From: Elephas maximus indicus
Lineage: Eukaryota; Chordata; Mammalia; Proboscidea; Elephantidae
Length of the DNA: 64,000 nucleotides
Direction of reading: 5' to 3'
NCBI RefSeq assembly: GCF_024166365.1
Contig: NC_064830.1
Coordinates: forward strand, 90,264,968-90,328,967
How positions within the stretch are numbered: position 1 is the stretch's first letter; each line of letters opens with the position of its first letter. The notes below the pieces were generated by a model. That model saw only the letters and a list, made by a program, of their open reading frames with translations. It had not been told where the DNA came from and searched no databases. Both the position numbers and the translations under genes were made by a program. Positions 11,362 through 22,069 of this stretch are shown here, piece after piece.

Positions 11362-11400
11362 TGTGTGTGTGTGTTTGTGTGTTCGCGCGCGCTCGAGTGT
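11362..11400. repeat. TG repeat joined to a CG-alternating run
   Basis: TGTGTGTGTGTGTTTGTGTG runs directly into TTCGCGCGCGCTCG. It is an almost pure alternating purine-pyrimidine tract upstream of STX1B. Confidence 0.85.
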
Positions 11401-11714
11401 CCCTGCAGGAGGCTCTTTGGACGCTAGAAATGGCAAGACCGACCCTTTGCATGGCTTTCGTAATGCAAAGAATCAGCCAAGCTCTAGCTAAGGACAAGGG
11501 GTTTGCTTTGCAGTCTTCTCCACTGTAAGTGTGAGCATCCCCCTGCAGTGGTGGGACTCAGAACTCTGTTTGTCCACCTCCAGGCACAGGGTGTTCACTA
11601 CCTACCATACCAACAGCTCCTGGCCCATCTTTAGTTGACTCTGACTGTTAAAAAAAAGAAATTCTGTTCTTAATGGGAGGGATATCTGGTACCCCAAAGG
11701 GTCCAACGTTGCCT

Positions 11715-12200
11715 TGCATCCCCTTCTTCTCAATGTCTACTTCTTGGCTCCCTATCTCTGCACCTTAACGTCTTATCAACTTCACCCTGCAATGGGGTTT
11801 TGCCCTGTGGGCCTTGACCCTGCTTTTGCCAAGTGCCCAGTGACCTCCTTGATGCCAAATTCACCCACCACTTGTCAGGTCTCATTCATTCTTGATGACT
11901 TTTTAGTGACACTTGACCCCGATGACCTCTCTCTTCTTGAAACCCTCCCTTCCTTGACTCTTCCCCCCCTCCACACACACACTCCCACACCCACCCCTCC
12001 CTCAGGCTCCGGATGTTGCTACCCAGTCTCCTTCCATGGGCCCCTATTTTCTCCTACAACTCCTCAACATCAGGGTTTCCTAGGCCCCATCCCAGGTTTT
12101 CTTCTCTTCTGTCTTTAACCCTCTCACCTCCCTGGGTTCAGCTGAACCTGCATTCCCACAATGGCCAACTATGTCTGCAAGCTAGATACCCCTCCGCAAA
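11715..12200 (+). repeat. L2 LINE fragment (probable)
   Basis: Pyrimidine-rich sequence with L2-like words such as GGCTCCCTATCTCTGC and CATGGGCCCCTATTTTC. The assignment is by style and context only. Confidence 0.4.
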
Positions 12201-12429
12201 GGCAACAACTACTGTGTACTGAAGCACTGAGGGACACTAAGAATACAGAGATAAGAGATACTGTTATGAGTAGATCCATAACTGTCATGAGCAAAGCAGG
12301 GTTTTGATAGGGGAATCTCGAAGAGTATGTTGGCCTTGACCCCCCGCAAACTGCTCCTTCCCGTATTCTCTACTGAGACGCCATCTCCATCTATGCAGTC
12401 ACTGACAACAGACAGAAAGCTGTCCTTAA

Positions 12430-12680
12430 CTCCCTTTTCCATCATAATAATGCTACCATGTTCTGAGCATTCACTGTGTCCCTGGTGCTGCTCCACGTAG
12501 CCTCCGTAATCCTTTTAGCCTCATAGTCGTTATTGCTATTATCCCAAGTGTACAGATAAGCAAACTGAGGGTTAGAATGATTAAATAATGTACTCAAATT
12601 CACAAGGTTAATAAAAGGCAAGGCTGGGGCTCTAGTTTATATCTTTCGATTACAAAGTCCATTCTTATATCCACATGCTA
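12430..12680 (-). repeat. MIR SINE, antisense
   Basis: TACAGATAAGCAAACTGAGGG and AATGTACTCAAATTCAC correspond to the complement of the MIR core; CTGAGCATTCACTGTGTCC lies at its left. Confidence 0.55.
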
Positions 12681-12729
12681 TAGCCCCTCAGCTGCCAAAT
12701 CCAGAGCTGTCTCCTGGATCCTTAGATTA

Positions 12730-13290
12730 GTCTAGGGCCTCACTGACTTTCATCTGGACCATCAGAACAGCCTCCTCTCTGGTCTTCCCACTTGCAGCCC
12801 CTCTCCTTCATGTCCCTCTTCTTCCCCAGCCACCAGTGAGAGTGTCCCCAAAACAAATCTGATGTCATCAGTCCCTTGCACCAACACCTCCACTGGCCCC
12901 ACAACCTCCCAGATTACTCTCAAAAGCCTAATCTGGTATTTGAGTCCACCCATCATCACCTCATCTCTCCTACCACTTCCCTCCCTGTTCCATGGACCCC
13001 AAGCCTTAACCACACCAAGGCATCACGGGCTCAAAACACCTTCCAGTCTTTTATTTTAACACTTCTTCTGCCCGGAACACTGTTTCACTGCTTCTTTGAT
13101 AGTCAAACTTTTCCTCACCCTTCAAGGCCCAGTTCAGGCTCCTCCCAGCAGTCCAGGCAGACAACCTCACTAGGTGTGGGCTATGTCTGCTTCGCAGCTA
13201 GATCAGACTGGGCCTGACTCATATCTGCTTCTCTTCAGCAGTCAACACAAGGCCAGGCACAAAGTAGATGTTCACTAAAAATCTGAGCAA
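12730..13290 (+). repeat. L2 LINE 3' region
   Basis: TTTCATCTGGACCATC, TCCTCTCTGGTCTTCCC and CACCCTTCAAGGCCCAG are typical L2 words in the expected order. Confidence 0.6.
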
Positions 13291-13319
13291 ATGAATGGCA
13301 TAGTCACACTTTTACCCAG

Positions 13320-13850
13320 GCATAAAGACAAAGACCATAAGCTCCATCAAGGCAGGGGTCTTTTTGTTTTGTTCATTGCTGGCTCTGCAGTGCCTGACAT
13401 CTGGCAGATAGTAGAGGCTCAATAAATAAATATCTGTTAAATGAATGATGAGTGAGTGAAAGGTACACAACACAAAGCTGGCTACAGCCCTAAAGATGGA
13501 CGATGGACCCAGGCATGCACTGTGCATTGATGATGCTAATTTCTTTTTTTGCTCGGTGATTTTGAGCTCATCACATCCATGATCGCTTAAAGTCTTCCCA
13601 GTAACCCCATGAGTTGAGTCACCTGGACCATGCACCAACCTTGTATGTGGTCTTCCTGCCTGGGTGGCCTTCCTAAACCATAAATATGACCAGGCCAGCT
13701 CCTGCTCAGAAAACTCCCCTGGTTCCCATTGCTCATGGGGTAAAGGCCTGAATTCCTAACCTGGTTTTCAGCTTTCACTCCTGCCACCACCTCTTCTGCA
13801 CCCTTGTTTCCAGGCCCAAGGCATTCCCTGTCTTTTCCTTCCTCTGGGTT
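13320..13850 (+). repeat. L2 LINE 3' fragments
   Basis: The L2 3' terminus is at about 13330-13455 (AAGCTCCATCAAGGCAGGGG to CTCAATAAATAAATATC). A second L2 stretch is at about 13640-13800 (CCCCTGGTTCCCATTGC). Confidence 0.6.
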
Positions 13851-14309
13851 GGAGCCCAGGGATCTGAGTTTTCAGCAGTTACCTCTGGTGATTCTTATCT
13901 TTAGTCAAGTTTGAGAACCAGCATATAATAGGTAAGCTAGACGAGGTTATGTTGTGTAACAAACATCCCCCAAATCTCAGTGATTTAATACAACAAATGT
14001 TTACTTTTGCTATGGGTTTGGGTTAATGTCCAGTGCATCTGTCCTTCAAGGAAGACCTAGTGCTTAAGGTGGAGAAATTTATATATAGGCAATAACCTAC
14101 TGGGCTCTAAGTCCCTCATGTTCAAGAACCCTCTTTGATTAATCTCTGTTTCACAACTACTGCTCCCAGGAACAGAAAAGTGAATACCGATTTGACCTAT
14201 CCTTTTGTTAGCCAGTAATTATTTATTGAGGCCTTACTCTCTGTGCCAGGACTATGCTCTGGGGCTAGAGATACAGTGGTGAACAAAATAAACGTCAATC
14301 CTATCTTCA

Positions 14310-14410
14310 TGGAACCAGTTACCTAACTTCTCTAAGCCTCAGTTTCCAAATCTGTAAAATGGGCTATAATACCCATTCCTCATGCATGGTATGAGGACTT
14401 AATGAGAAAA
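14310..14410 (+). repeat. MIR fragment
   Basis: TAAGCCTCAGTTTCCAAATC and TAAAATGGGCTATAATACC. Confidence 0.65.
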
Positions 14411-14644
14411 CAAGCATGGAAGCTATTTGTAGCCTGGAAAGCTCAGTTTAAGGAGACAGGGGAGCATTGTTGTTCTTGTGTGTGCCTCCTCCTGTTCCTC
14501 CATCCCTCACATCCAGTTTCCAGGTTTTTATTCTTAGGCCCCCAGAGCTGGTCACACATCTCTCTCCTCACTATTTCCATGCTCCATTTAGACCATCATG
14601 AACCTGTAAGATGAATATGATGCCAATACGTTAATAATGATAAC

Positions 14645-14844
14645 CAGTTGCCATTGACTCAACTCCAACTCATGCCACCCCATGTGTGTCAGAGTAGATT
14701 TGTGCTACATAAGATTTTCAAAGGCTGGTTTTTCAGAAATAGATGGCCAGTACTTTCTTCCAAGGCTCCTGTGGATGGACCGGAACCTCTAACCCTTCAG
14801 TTAGCAGCCGAGTGCATTACCATTTTGTACCTCCCAGAGACTTC
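14645..14844 (-). mobile_element. AfroSINE (antisense) with 12-bp target duplication
   Basis: CAGTTGCCATTGACTCAACTCC at the tail end and TTCAGTTAGCAGCCGAG near the head. AATAATGATAAC flanks it exactly (14633-14644 and 14845-14856). Confidence 0.88.
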
Positions 14845-14859
14845 AATAATGATAACAAC

Positions 14860-15040
14860 AGCTAATTCTTATATAGTGTTTATCATATACCAAGTTCTGT
14901 TTTGTATGTAATAACTCATTTGAACTGCACAACACCCATCGGAGGTAACTGCTCTTATTATCTTCATTTGTAGCTGAGGAAACTGCAGCACAAATAGTTT
15001 AAGTAACTTGCTCAAGGCGGGAGCTGGGATCCAAGTGAGA
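14860..15040 (-). repeat. MIR SINE, antisense
   Basis: AGCTGAGGAAACTGCAGC and AAGTAACTTGCTCAAGG. Confidence 0.6.
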
Positions 15041-15164
15041 CAGAAATACCTGTCAAAACATTCTCCTGGTCAACTGGTCTCTGCTCCAAGTGGCTCATCC
15101 CAGCCTTTCTTTACACCAGAACCAGAGGCAGAGACTTGATCACGGTGCTCCAATGCCTCGGTGG

Positions 15165-15430
15165 ATGTATTTTGGGAGAATCGATATCCTTACAATATTG
15201 AGTCTACCTATCCATATTTGCCTGGTATTAAGATCCATTGATCTAGAATTTCTTTAAAGCCTTTTAAGAACATTTAAAAATTTTGTCTCATATAGGACTT
15301 GAACATATTACTTGAAGATTTATTCTTAGGCACTATCTGTTCATGGTGTTTTATATTTCCTAATAATTGGTTGCAGTGATATATAGTAATTGATTTTATG
15401 ATATTGCTCTTATTCCAGCAAACTTGTCTC
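15165..15430 (-). mobile_element. L1 fragment, antisense
   Basis: ATATCCTTACAATATTGAGTC and TATTCTTAGGCACTATC are the complement of a well-known stretch of L1 ORF2. Non-coding remnant. Confidence 0.6.
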
Positions 15431-15444
15431 GATGCATAGCCAGA

Positions 15445-15581
15445 GCCAGAGACCCAGGAGTGACTCTATATGACAGAGTATAATGCCCCCATATGGTTTC
15501 CAAGGAGCAGCTGGTGGATTCGAACTGCCTGCCTTTTGGTTAACAGCTGTAGCTCTTAACCACTGCGCTACCAGGGCTCCA
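15445..15581 (-). mobile_element. AfroSINE (antisense, tail truncated)
   Basis: TTTCCAAGGAGCAGCTGG, CCTTTTGGTTAACAGC and GCTACCAGGGCTCC. Confidence 0.85.
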
Positions 15582-16044
15582 GAAGGGATTTAGGATCTTC
15601 CTATTCCCTCATTACCCCTTCCAATCTGCCATGGTGTCTGATTGATTCCATCTCTTTAATGGATGTTCCATCCCCACCTCCAGGCCTCAGTGTGGGCTTC
15701 ATTATTTTTGGCTTGGGAAATTCCTAAATGATCTCTCAGGCCATGTTCACATAGCCAGGGCTGCTTCCAACTCTTATTACCTCTTTGTGTAAATTAGAAA
15801 AAAGGTGTCCCTTCTTCACAACGACACTCTGCCTCCAACTGCTGGGTACTTGTAGTGAATATTCAAGTACACGATGTCTACAATGTGAACAGTACCCCTT
15901 AGGTGTGGTGCCCTGTGTAGCACACACCTGGCACAGTCATCTGTGGAGGCCCTGCGCGTGGCCACTAGGCCGATCTTGGTAAATGAAAGTTTGATCACTT
16001 TATTTCTTTGCTTAAAATTATTCAAAGATATCCCTTCACCGTTC

Positions 16045-16560
16045 TTTTTTTGAGATGATCTTTTTTTTATTGTGATTAGGTGAAAGTTGACAGAGCAAAT
16101 TAGTTTCTCATTAAACAGTTAATACACAAATTATTTTGTGACATTGGTTGCCAACCTCGTGATGTATCAACACTCTCCCTTTCTTCACCCCAGGTTTCCT
16201 GTTTCCATTCATCCAGTTTTCCTGTCCCTTCCTCCCTTCTTGTCTTTGCTTTTGGGCTGGTATACCCATTAGTCTCGTATACATGATTGAACTATGAACC
16301 ATGTCCCTCATGTGTGTTATTGTTGGCCCTATAGACCTGTCTAATCTTTGGCTGAAGGGTGAACCTCAGGAGTGGCTTCAGTACTGAGTTAAAAGGGTGT
16401 CTGGGGGCCATACTCGTGGAGTTTCTCCAGTCCCTATCAGACCAGCAAGCCTGGTCTTTTTTGTGTGTGTATGTGAATTTGAATTTGATTCTACATTTTT
16501 CTCCTGCTCTGTTCACAACTTTCTATTGTGATCCCTGCCAGAGCAGTCAGTGGTGGTAAC
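16045..16560 (-). mobile_element. Afrotherian L1 3' UTR, antisense (probable)
   Basis: Closely related to 54945-55690: both open with a T-rich tract and TTTATTGTG, then GTGACATTGGTT, a TCTCATATA or TCTCGTATA word, and end near CCTGGTC/TCTGGTTTTT and CTACATTTTTCTCC. The two copies and their 3' T tract suggest the 3' end of an L1 read backwards. Confidence 0.5.
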
Positions 16561-16569
16561 TGAGAGAGA

Positions 16570-16900
16570 TAATTTTTTTAATAGGTTCAAAAATCTCATA
16601 TAAAAAGGTTTACAGTGAAAATTCTTTCTATAACCTTGTTCCCAAGAACCACCTTCAGGGAACCACTTTTGTTTCTTATATAACTTCCCAGGGTTTCTTG
16701 ATGAGGATACAAGGAAATACACACACATACCTATTGTATATATATATGTATGTATGTGCACACACACACACAACAGTAGCATAATACAATCATTCTGCGC
16801 CTTGATATTGTTAAGTAACAATACATCTTAAAGCTCTTTCATATTTATATGTCACAGTGAGTGTCCTCATTCTGTTTTACAGTTGCGTACCTGCTGGGGG
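16570..16900 (-). mobile_element. Old L1 3' end, antisense, with TA/CA microsatellite
   Basis: Begins with a T-rich tract and contains AAAAGGTTTACAGTGAAAATTC, typical of old L1M 3' ends. An ACACACATA, TATATATA and CACACACACA run occupies 16719-16771. Confidence 0.45.
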
Positions 16901-17004
16901 ACAAATTTCTGATCTATTGCAAACAATACTAAATGAAAAATGTTGGATGTATATGTCATTTCATACATGGCAGAGGTGGCGAATTAAATAAATGTTTTTT
17001 GCAA

Positions 17005-17465
17005 CTCCTCTCATGAAGAGGTGAAGTCTATTTCCTCACCCTTTCAAACTGATCTAGACCTATGACTTGTTTTCACCAAGAGAATATGGTAGAAGTCATG
17101 TTGTGCAGCTTCTGATCAGGACCCCAAGAAGCACTGCATCTTCCACACGCACCCTCTGGAACCCTAAGGCCACCATACTGTGAAGAAACTCAGGATGAAA
17201 ATACCACATGGGGAGAGTGACTCAGCCATCCCAGCCAACCTAGCCATCATAGGTTAGGTTCCAGACACGTGAGAGTGAATGAAGCCATCCGGTCATTGCA
17301 CCCCGGTCAAGCTGCCAGCTGACTGCAGCCACTTGAGTAATCCAAAGTTAAGACCAGCAGGAGAACCACGGAGTCATCCTCAGAATCTGGAGAAGGAGTA
17401 AATCATTGTTTTATGCCTGTAAGTATCGGGGTTGTTTGTTATGCCACAGTAGCTAACTCATATAG
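17005..17465 (+). mobile_element. Solo LTR of MaLR type (fossil)
   Basis: TGCAACTCCTCTCATGAAGAGG at the 5' side, CAGCTGACTGCAGCCAC in the middle, and a 3' end reading GTTTGTTATGCCACAG near TAACTCATATAG. It looks like an ancient MLT1-type ERVL-MaLR LTR. There is no internal region. Confidence 0.5.
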
Positions 17466-17469
17466 CAGG

Positions 17470-18480
17470 ACTAACTTCCACAGAGATTTTCAGAAGTGGG
17501 ATGCTGGTTCAAAGTATATAAAACCAAAAGAAAGACAAAACCCATTGCTTTCAAGTCGATTTCTGACTCATAGCAACCCTATAGACAGAGTAGGACTGCC
17601 CCATAAGGTTTCTAAGAAGTGGCTGGTGGATTTGAACTGCCAACCTTTTGGTTAACAACCATAGTAATTTTGGTAAATGTTGTCTGGGTTGTATACTTTC
17701 GTGTTCCCACCAGCAAGGAGTCAGAGTGCTTGTTTCTCCACTGCCTTGCCAAAAGAGTGTTTCGTTAAGCTCGTGAGTTTTTGCTAGTGCAATAAATTGA
17801 TATTTCATTATCGTCTTAATTTTCATTTCTCATATTAGGTGCAGGGTCGAACATCTGCGTGTATATTTAAGACCTTATGTACTTCCTTTTCTATGAACTG
17901 TCTGTCACGCTCTTTGCCCATTTTTCTATTGAACTGTTGGTCCTTCTTATCAATATGTAGGAGATCTTTAAATAGTAGGGAGATTAGCCCTTTGGATATG
18001 ATAAGAATTGCAAATATGTTTTTCCCAGTTTGTTGTTTGTCTTTTGATTTGGCATATGCTGTTTTTTAAAATGTAACAAAAACTTGCCATTTGAACCATT
18101 TTTCAGTGTACAATTCAGTGACATTACATTCACCATGTTGTACAACTGTCACCACTATCTAGTTCCAAAACTTTTTAAGCACCTCAGACAGAAACTCAGT
18201 ACCCCTTAATAACTCCTGCTTACAATGTTTTTGTCATGCAGATTTTTTAAAAACGTAGACAAATGTATTCATCTTTTCTTTTTATAGCTTCCGAATTTTA
18301 AGCTGAACTTAGAAAGGCATTCCTTACGCCTAGGGTTACAAAGGGTTTTATCCACGTTTTCTTCTAGTATTTACGTGGCGTTTATCCTAATACAGGAGGA
18401 ATAGCTTTCACATAGATTTTCAGAAGTGGGATTGCCGGCTCAACGTATATATGCACTTAGAATTTTGATAAATGTTGTCT
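17470..18480 (-). mobile_element. Old L1 3' region, antisense, with nested pieces
   Basis: L1M-like antisense words occur in order: TTTTCAGAAGTGGGAT, CCCACCAGCAAGGAG, TTTGCCCATTTTTCTATTG, CCCTTTGGATATGATAAG, then CTTTTTATAGCTTCCG. A second L1 3' end is nested at about 18060-18235 (CAGTGTACAATTCAGTGACATT). A repeat of the first segment starts near 18405. Confidence 0.6.
17520..17664 (-). mobile_element. AfroSINE (antisense, head truncated) inside L1
   Basis: GACAAAACCCATTGCTTTC, GACAGAGTAGGACTGCC and CCTTTTGGTTAACAACC. Confidence 0.85.
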
Positions 18481-18647
18481 ACCAAACCGAAACCAGACCC
18501 ACTGCTATCGAGTCGATTCTGACTCATAGTGACCCTGTAGGACAGACTAGAACTGCCCCATAGGATTTCCAAGGAGCGGCTGGTAGATTCAAACTGCCGA
18601 CCTTTTGGTTAGCAGCCAAGCTCTTAACCACCGCACACCGGGGCTCC
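18481..18647 (-). mobile_element. AfroSINE (antisense) inside L1 with 11-bp target duplication
   Basis: CACTGCTATCGAGTCGATTC to CACACCGGGGCTCC. AAATGTTGTCT flanks it exactly (18470-18480 and 18648-18658). Confidence 0.9.
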
Positions 18648-19439
18648 AAATGTTGTCTGGGTTGTATAATTTTGCACTCCCTCCAGCAAGGGATATGTGT
18701 GCTGTTGCCCCATGGTCTTGCCAAAAAAAGGGTTTTATGTGCTCCGTCACCTCTGGAATGAAGTTCAAGGCCAAGTTTATGTCATGGGTGACGTGGTGTC
18801 AGCCACCTGAAGAAGAAACAGGAGGAAGAAAAGCTGGCTTAGGAGACTCTCAGGGGGCTACAACGCATCCTGTTTGGGACACATTGAATTTAAGATGCCT
18901 GTGGGACTTCCAGGTGGGGATGTCCAAGAGGCAGATGGATCAGGAGTGGGTCTGGAGTTCAGGAGAAAAGTCTGAGCTGGAGTTATGGATTTGGGAGCCA
19001 GCATATGGATGTCAGTTAAAGCCATGAGAGTGTATTTAGAGTTTGAAGAAGAGAGGTCCTCAGATGGAGCTCTGGAGAGCGGTCAAGGTCAGGCCCAAAA
19101 CATACTCTCAAGAAGATAGCTGTAAGGGGTTCATCTCTACAACTGTTGGGTTTTGGCACAGAATTGCCTCAGATGTGCGTAAGGTAAATAGAGGCCCTTT
19201 AGGTGAAACGTGCATGGATACTTTTGGCTCCTGGTGACACAGCAAAAAAGGAGGGGGAGGAGGACCAACAACCTCCCAGTCAGCTCCAACCCAGCAGGTG
19301 CGGGAGAAAGACCCTGTGACAGGGACTCAGTCTGGCAGGCAAAATTAACCAGAAGCCAAGTGTCTGTAAGGGTCAGCAAGTCCCCAACGGGTGTGGAACA
19401 TGGGGAGCCACCCCTGGCTGGTGTTTTTCTTGGATCACT

Positions 19440-19870
19440 GTATGGTGATTAAAAGCACAGACGCTGGAGCTCAACTATCTGGGTTCAAATCCTGACTCTG
19501 TCATTTACTTGCTGTGTAACTCTGGGCAAGTTACTTAACCTCTATGTGCCTCAGTTTCCTCCTCTGTAAAATGAGGATAATAATATAGTAGAACCCTCAA
19601 AAGCTGGAGCCTGTGTAAAGTGGAAACCTGTCAGTGAAGGAAAACTCAAATATTTTCCACTAAAAGGTGTGATGGAAAAAGTGGTAAGACTGTACCCTGT
19701 CAAAGGCAGAAAACGCATGAGACCTGGAAGAACAAGGCAGTCCTGTCATGTTCCGGCTCTCACAGGTTTCAGTGAAATACCTATCTCATAGACTTGTTAC
19801 GAGGATAACATTTATAAAGTGTTTATACTGGTTCGTGGCACGCAGCAAACACAATATGGTTATTAAATTA
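19440..19870 (+). repeat. MIR SINE interrupted by a TA-flanked insertion
   Basis: The MIR head and core run at 19440-19590 (TCTGGGTTCAAATCCTGAC, TGCCTCAGTTTCCTCC) and resume at 19778-19870 (TACCTATCTCATAGAC). The break falls exactly at a TA that is present on both sides. Confidence 0.75.
19591..19777. mobile_element. Putative non-autonomous Tc1/mariner- or pogo-like insertion
   Basis: 187 bp that interrupt a MIR, with TA at 19589-19590 and 19778-19779. The ends carry similar words in inverted orientation (GTGGAAACCTGT near the left, ACAGGTTTCAGTG at the right), but the inverted repeats are imperfect. The family is not identified. Confidence 0.45.
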
Positions 19871-20254
19871 AGAATTACAAATTTCATTCATTAATGAATA
19901 TTTATTGAATAGTTACTACATGCCAAGCAGTGTTGTAGGTGGTGGGACACAGCAGTGAATAAGGCAGGCAAAAATCCCTGTCCTCGTGGAGCTTACATTC
20001 CAGCAGGGTACTGAAGACAGACAATCCACAAAATAAATTCGCAAAATATATGGCGTGTCAGACCCAAGCAGAGACATGAAAGATGCACAGGAGTTGGCAA
20101 GACTGCTCGCCTAGGGTCTGGGGCACAGTGGGACTCAGGAGATGGAAAGAGGAAGGAAGACACTGAGCAAGTGGCCGAGTGGATTCCCTGGTGGTTGCTG
20201 AACCTTTGAAGTAACAATCATCCTTATCCCCATCATATAATATCAGCAAACACT

Positions 20255-20525
20255 GGGATCATAGTGTAGTGGTTGAAAGCACAGACTCCAGAGCTCAACT
20301 ATCTGGGTTCAAATCCTGACTCTGTCATTTACTTGCTGTGTAACCTAGGGCAAGTTACTTGGGAAGGCCCTCAATGAGATGGATTGACACAGTGGCTGCA
20401 CAAAAATGGGCTCAGCCATAGCAACGACTGTGAAGATGGTGCAGGACCGGGCAGTGTTTTATTCTGTTGTACATATGGGTGCTATGAGTTGGAATCAACT
20501 CAATGGCACCTAACAACAACACAAC
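20255..20525 (+). mobile_element. Chimeric retroposon: MIR head joined to RTE 3' tail, 18-bp target duplication
   Basis: Bases 20255-20360 are the 5' half of a MIR (GTGTAGTGGTTGAAAGCAC, TCTGGGTTCAAATCC, GGGCAAGTTACTT). From 20361 the sequence is RTE LINE 3' end (GGAAGGCCCTCAATGAGATG to CACCTAACAACAACAC). Both halves lie inside one perfect direct repeat, ATAATATCAGCAAACACT, at 20237-20254 and 20526-20543, which points to a single integration. The MIR half shares 54 consecutive identical bases (20291-20344) with the MIR at 19467-19520. Confidence 0.75.
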
Positions 20526-20543
20526 ATAATATCAGCAAACACT

Positions 20544-20760
20544 TAAATAGCACTTATTTCTTACCAGGCACTATTCTATTCGCGTTATGTTATGTATCTC
20601 ATCTCATTTAATCCTTATAACAACCCAATGAGGTTTGTCCTATTATTAATCCCATTTTTCAAATGAGGGAACTGAGGCATAAACAGGTTAACTTGCCTAA
20701 CAAAGTCATAGAGTTAGGAGGTGGTAGAACTGGGATTCAAACCCAAGTCATCTGGCTCTA
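20544..20760 (-). repeat. MIR SINE, antisense
   Basis: ATGAGGGAACTGAGGCATAA and GGGATTCAAACCCAAGTC. The chimeric retroposon inserted at its edge. Confidence 0.65.
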
Positions 20761-22069
20761 GCGTTCATAGGACTGAACCTGCAGGTGGTGGGACAAGACA
20801 GGCTGCCACGCCCCAGGACCAGCCAGGGCCTGCCCTTCACACAGACTGGACTGGAAGGAATATACATACACCCTTGATACGTGTATACCCAAGACTCAAT
20901 ATACTTAACACACATCCAGCTTCGAGGCTGTTCAGAGGGCCTGGGAGGAGTAACTAAGGGCCATGAAATAGAGATCAGGGCTCAGCTCTGGAGAACTCTA
21001 TCCTCAGACCCAAGCCCCCCAGAATACCCCTGGTCTCCCGCCCCCTCCACATGTGGCCTTAAGTCACCATCCCAAAGCCTGGTGATCCTACCCACAGACC
21101 GCAAATAACGTAATGAAAATCATAATCCTGGGAAGTTTAACAGAGGCACCAACAACTCCAGGTTGCTTCTGGGGCCTGAGAAGGCAAGTCATCAAGAGAC
21201 GGAGAAACTAAGAGAGGCAGATGGGACTGCTGGGCCCCACATAACTGGAACCCATAGTAGTGGAAGCCTGCAGAGGGGCAAGCCATCAACAGTTTACAAA
21301 ACCCTGTCACATCCTTCCTGGCCTCACTTGATACTGTCCAATTCTTACCTTAGGCAAGGCGGAAATTAGTAGACCAAGCTGTCAAACGGGAAACTGAGTC
21401 CCAGAGAGGAACAATGAATTATTCAAGATCACAGGCAGGACTAGGAATCAGGGATCCAAGAGCCCTTCCCCTATACCAATCAGACAGAGAGTATGAGAAA
21501 GGCAGAGGGGGGATGGGGACAGGAGGCAGGAGGCAAGTGGCAGTTAACTGAAGAGGCAAAGGCTGACCCGGAAGCCACAAGAGGAGGGAAATTCTTCTTT
21601 GTGACCTTCAGGGTATTCACGTAGCAGGGCTTGGGCTCCTGAAAAGGCCCTCTTGTGGGTTGATCAGAGCAGCAGCATCCTTGCTTTCTCATTCCCAACC
21701 CCAGGTGAGTTGGGCTCTAAAGGAAAGAGAGTGATTGAAGCCCTTCACAGAGAATCAATCGGATAGTACTTCACAGTGTTCAAGCTCATAACCATCGAAA
21801 TTTAGCGCAGGGAATACCCACCAGCTCTAGTGCCAACCCATTGTACAGACGGAAGATCAAGGCCCAGAGACAAGAAATGACTTTCCAGACGTCTGTAGTA
21901 ACTCGGTGATAGGAATCTAGATCTTCTGACCAGGGTATATGAGAGAGGGGCCATTCCTTCTGTTGCTTGAACCTCATATAAGCTCCCTGGGGAGAGCTCT
22001 GGGATCCAGGAAACCTGAAATCCACTCCTGGCTATCCTCAGAGCCACTGAGTAGCATTAGGCACTCCTC

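Noticed and set aside
8700-20344. tRNA genes, suggested by repeated GGTTCAAATCC B-box words
   Set aside because: Each hit sits in a MIR or AfroSINE head; no complete cloverleaf with an acceptor stem is visible.
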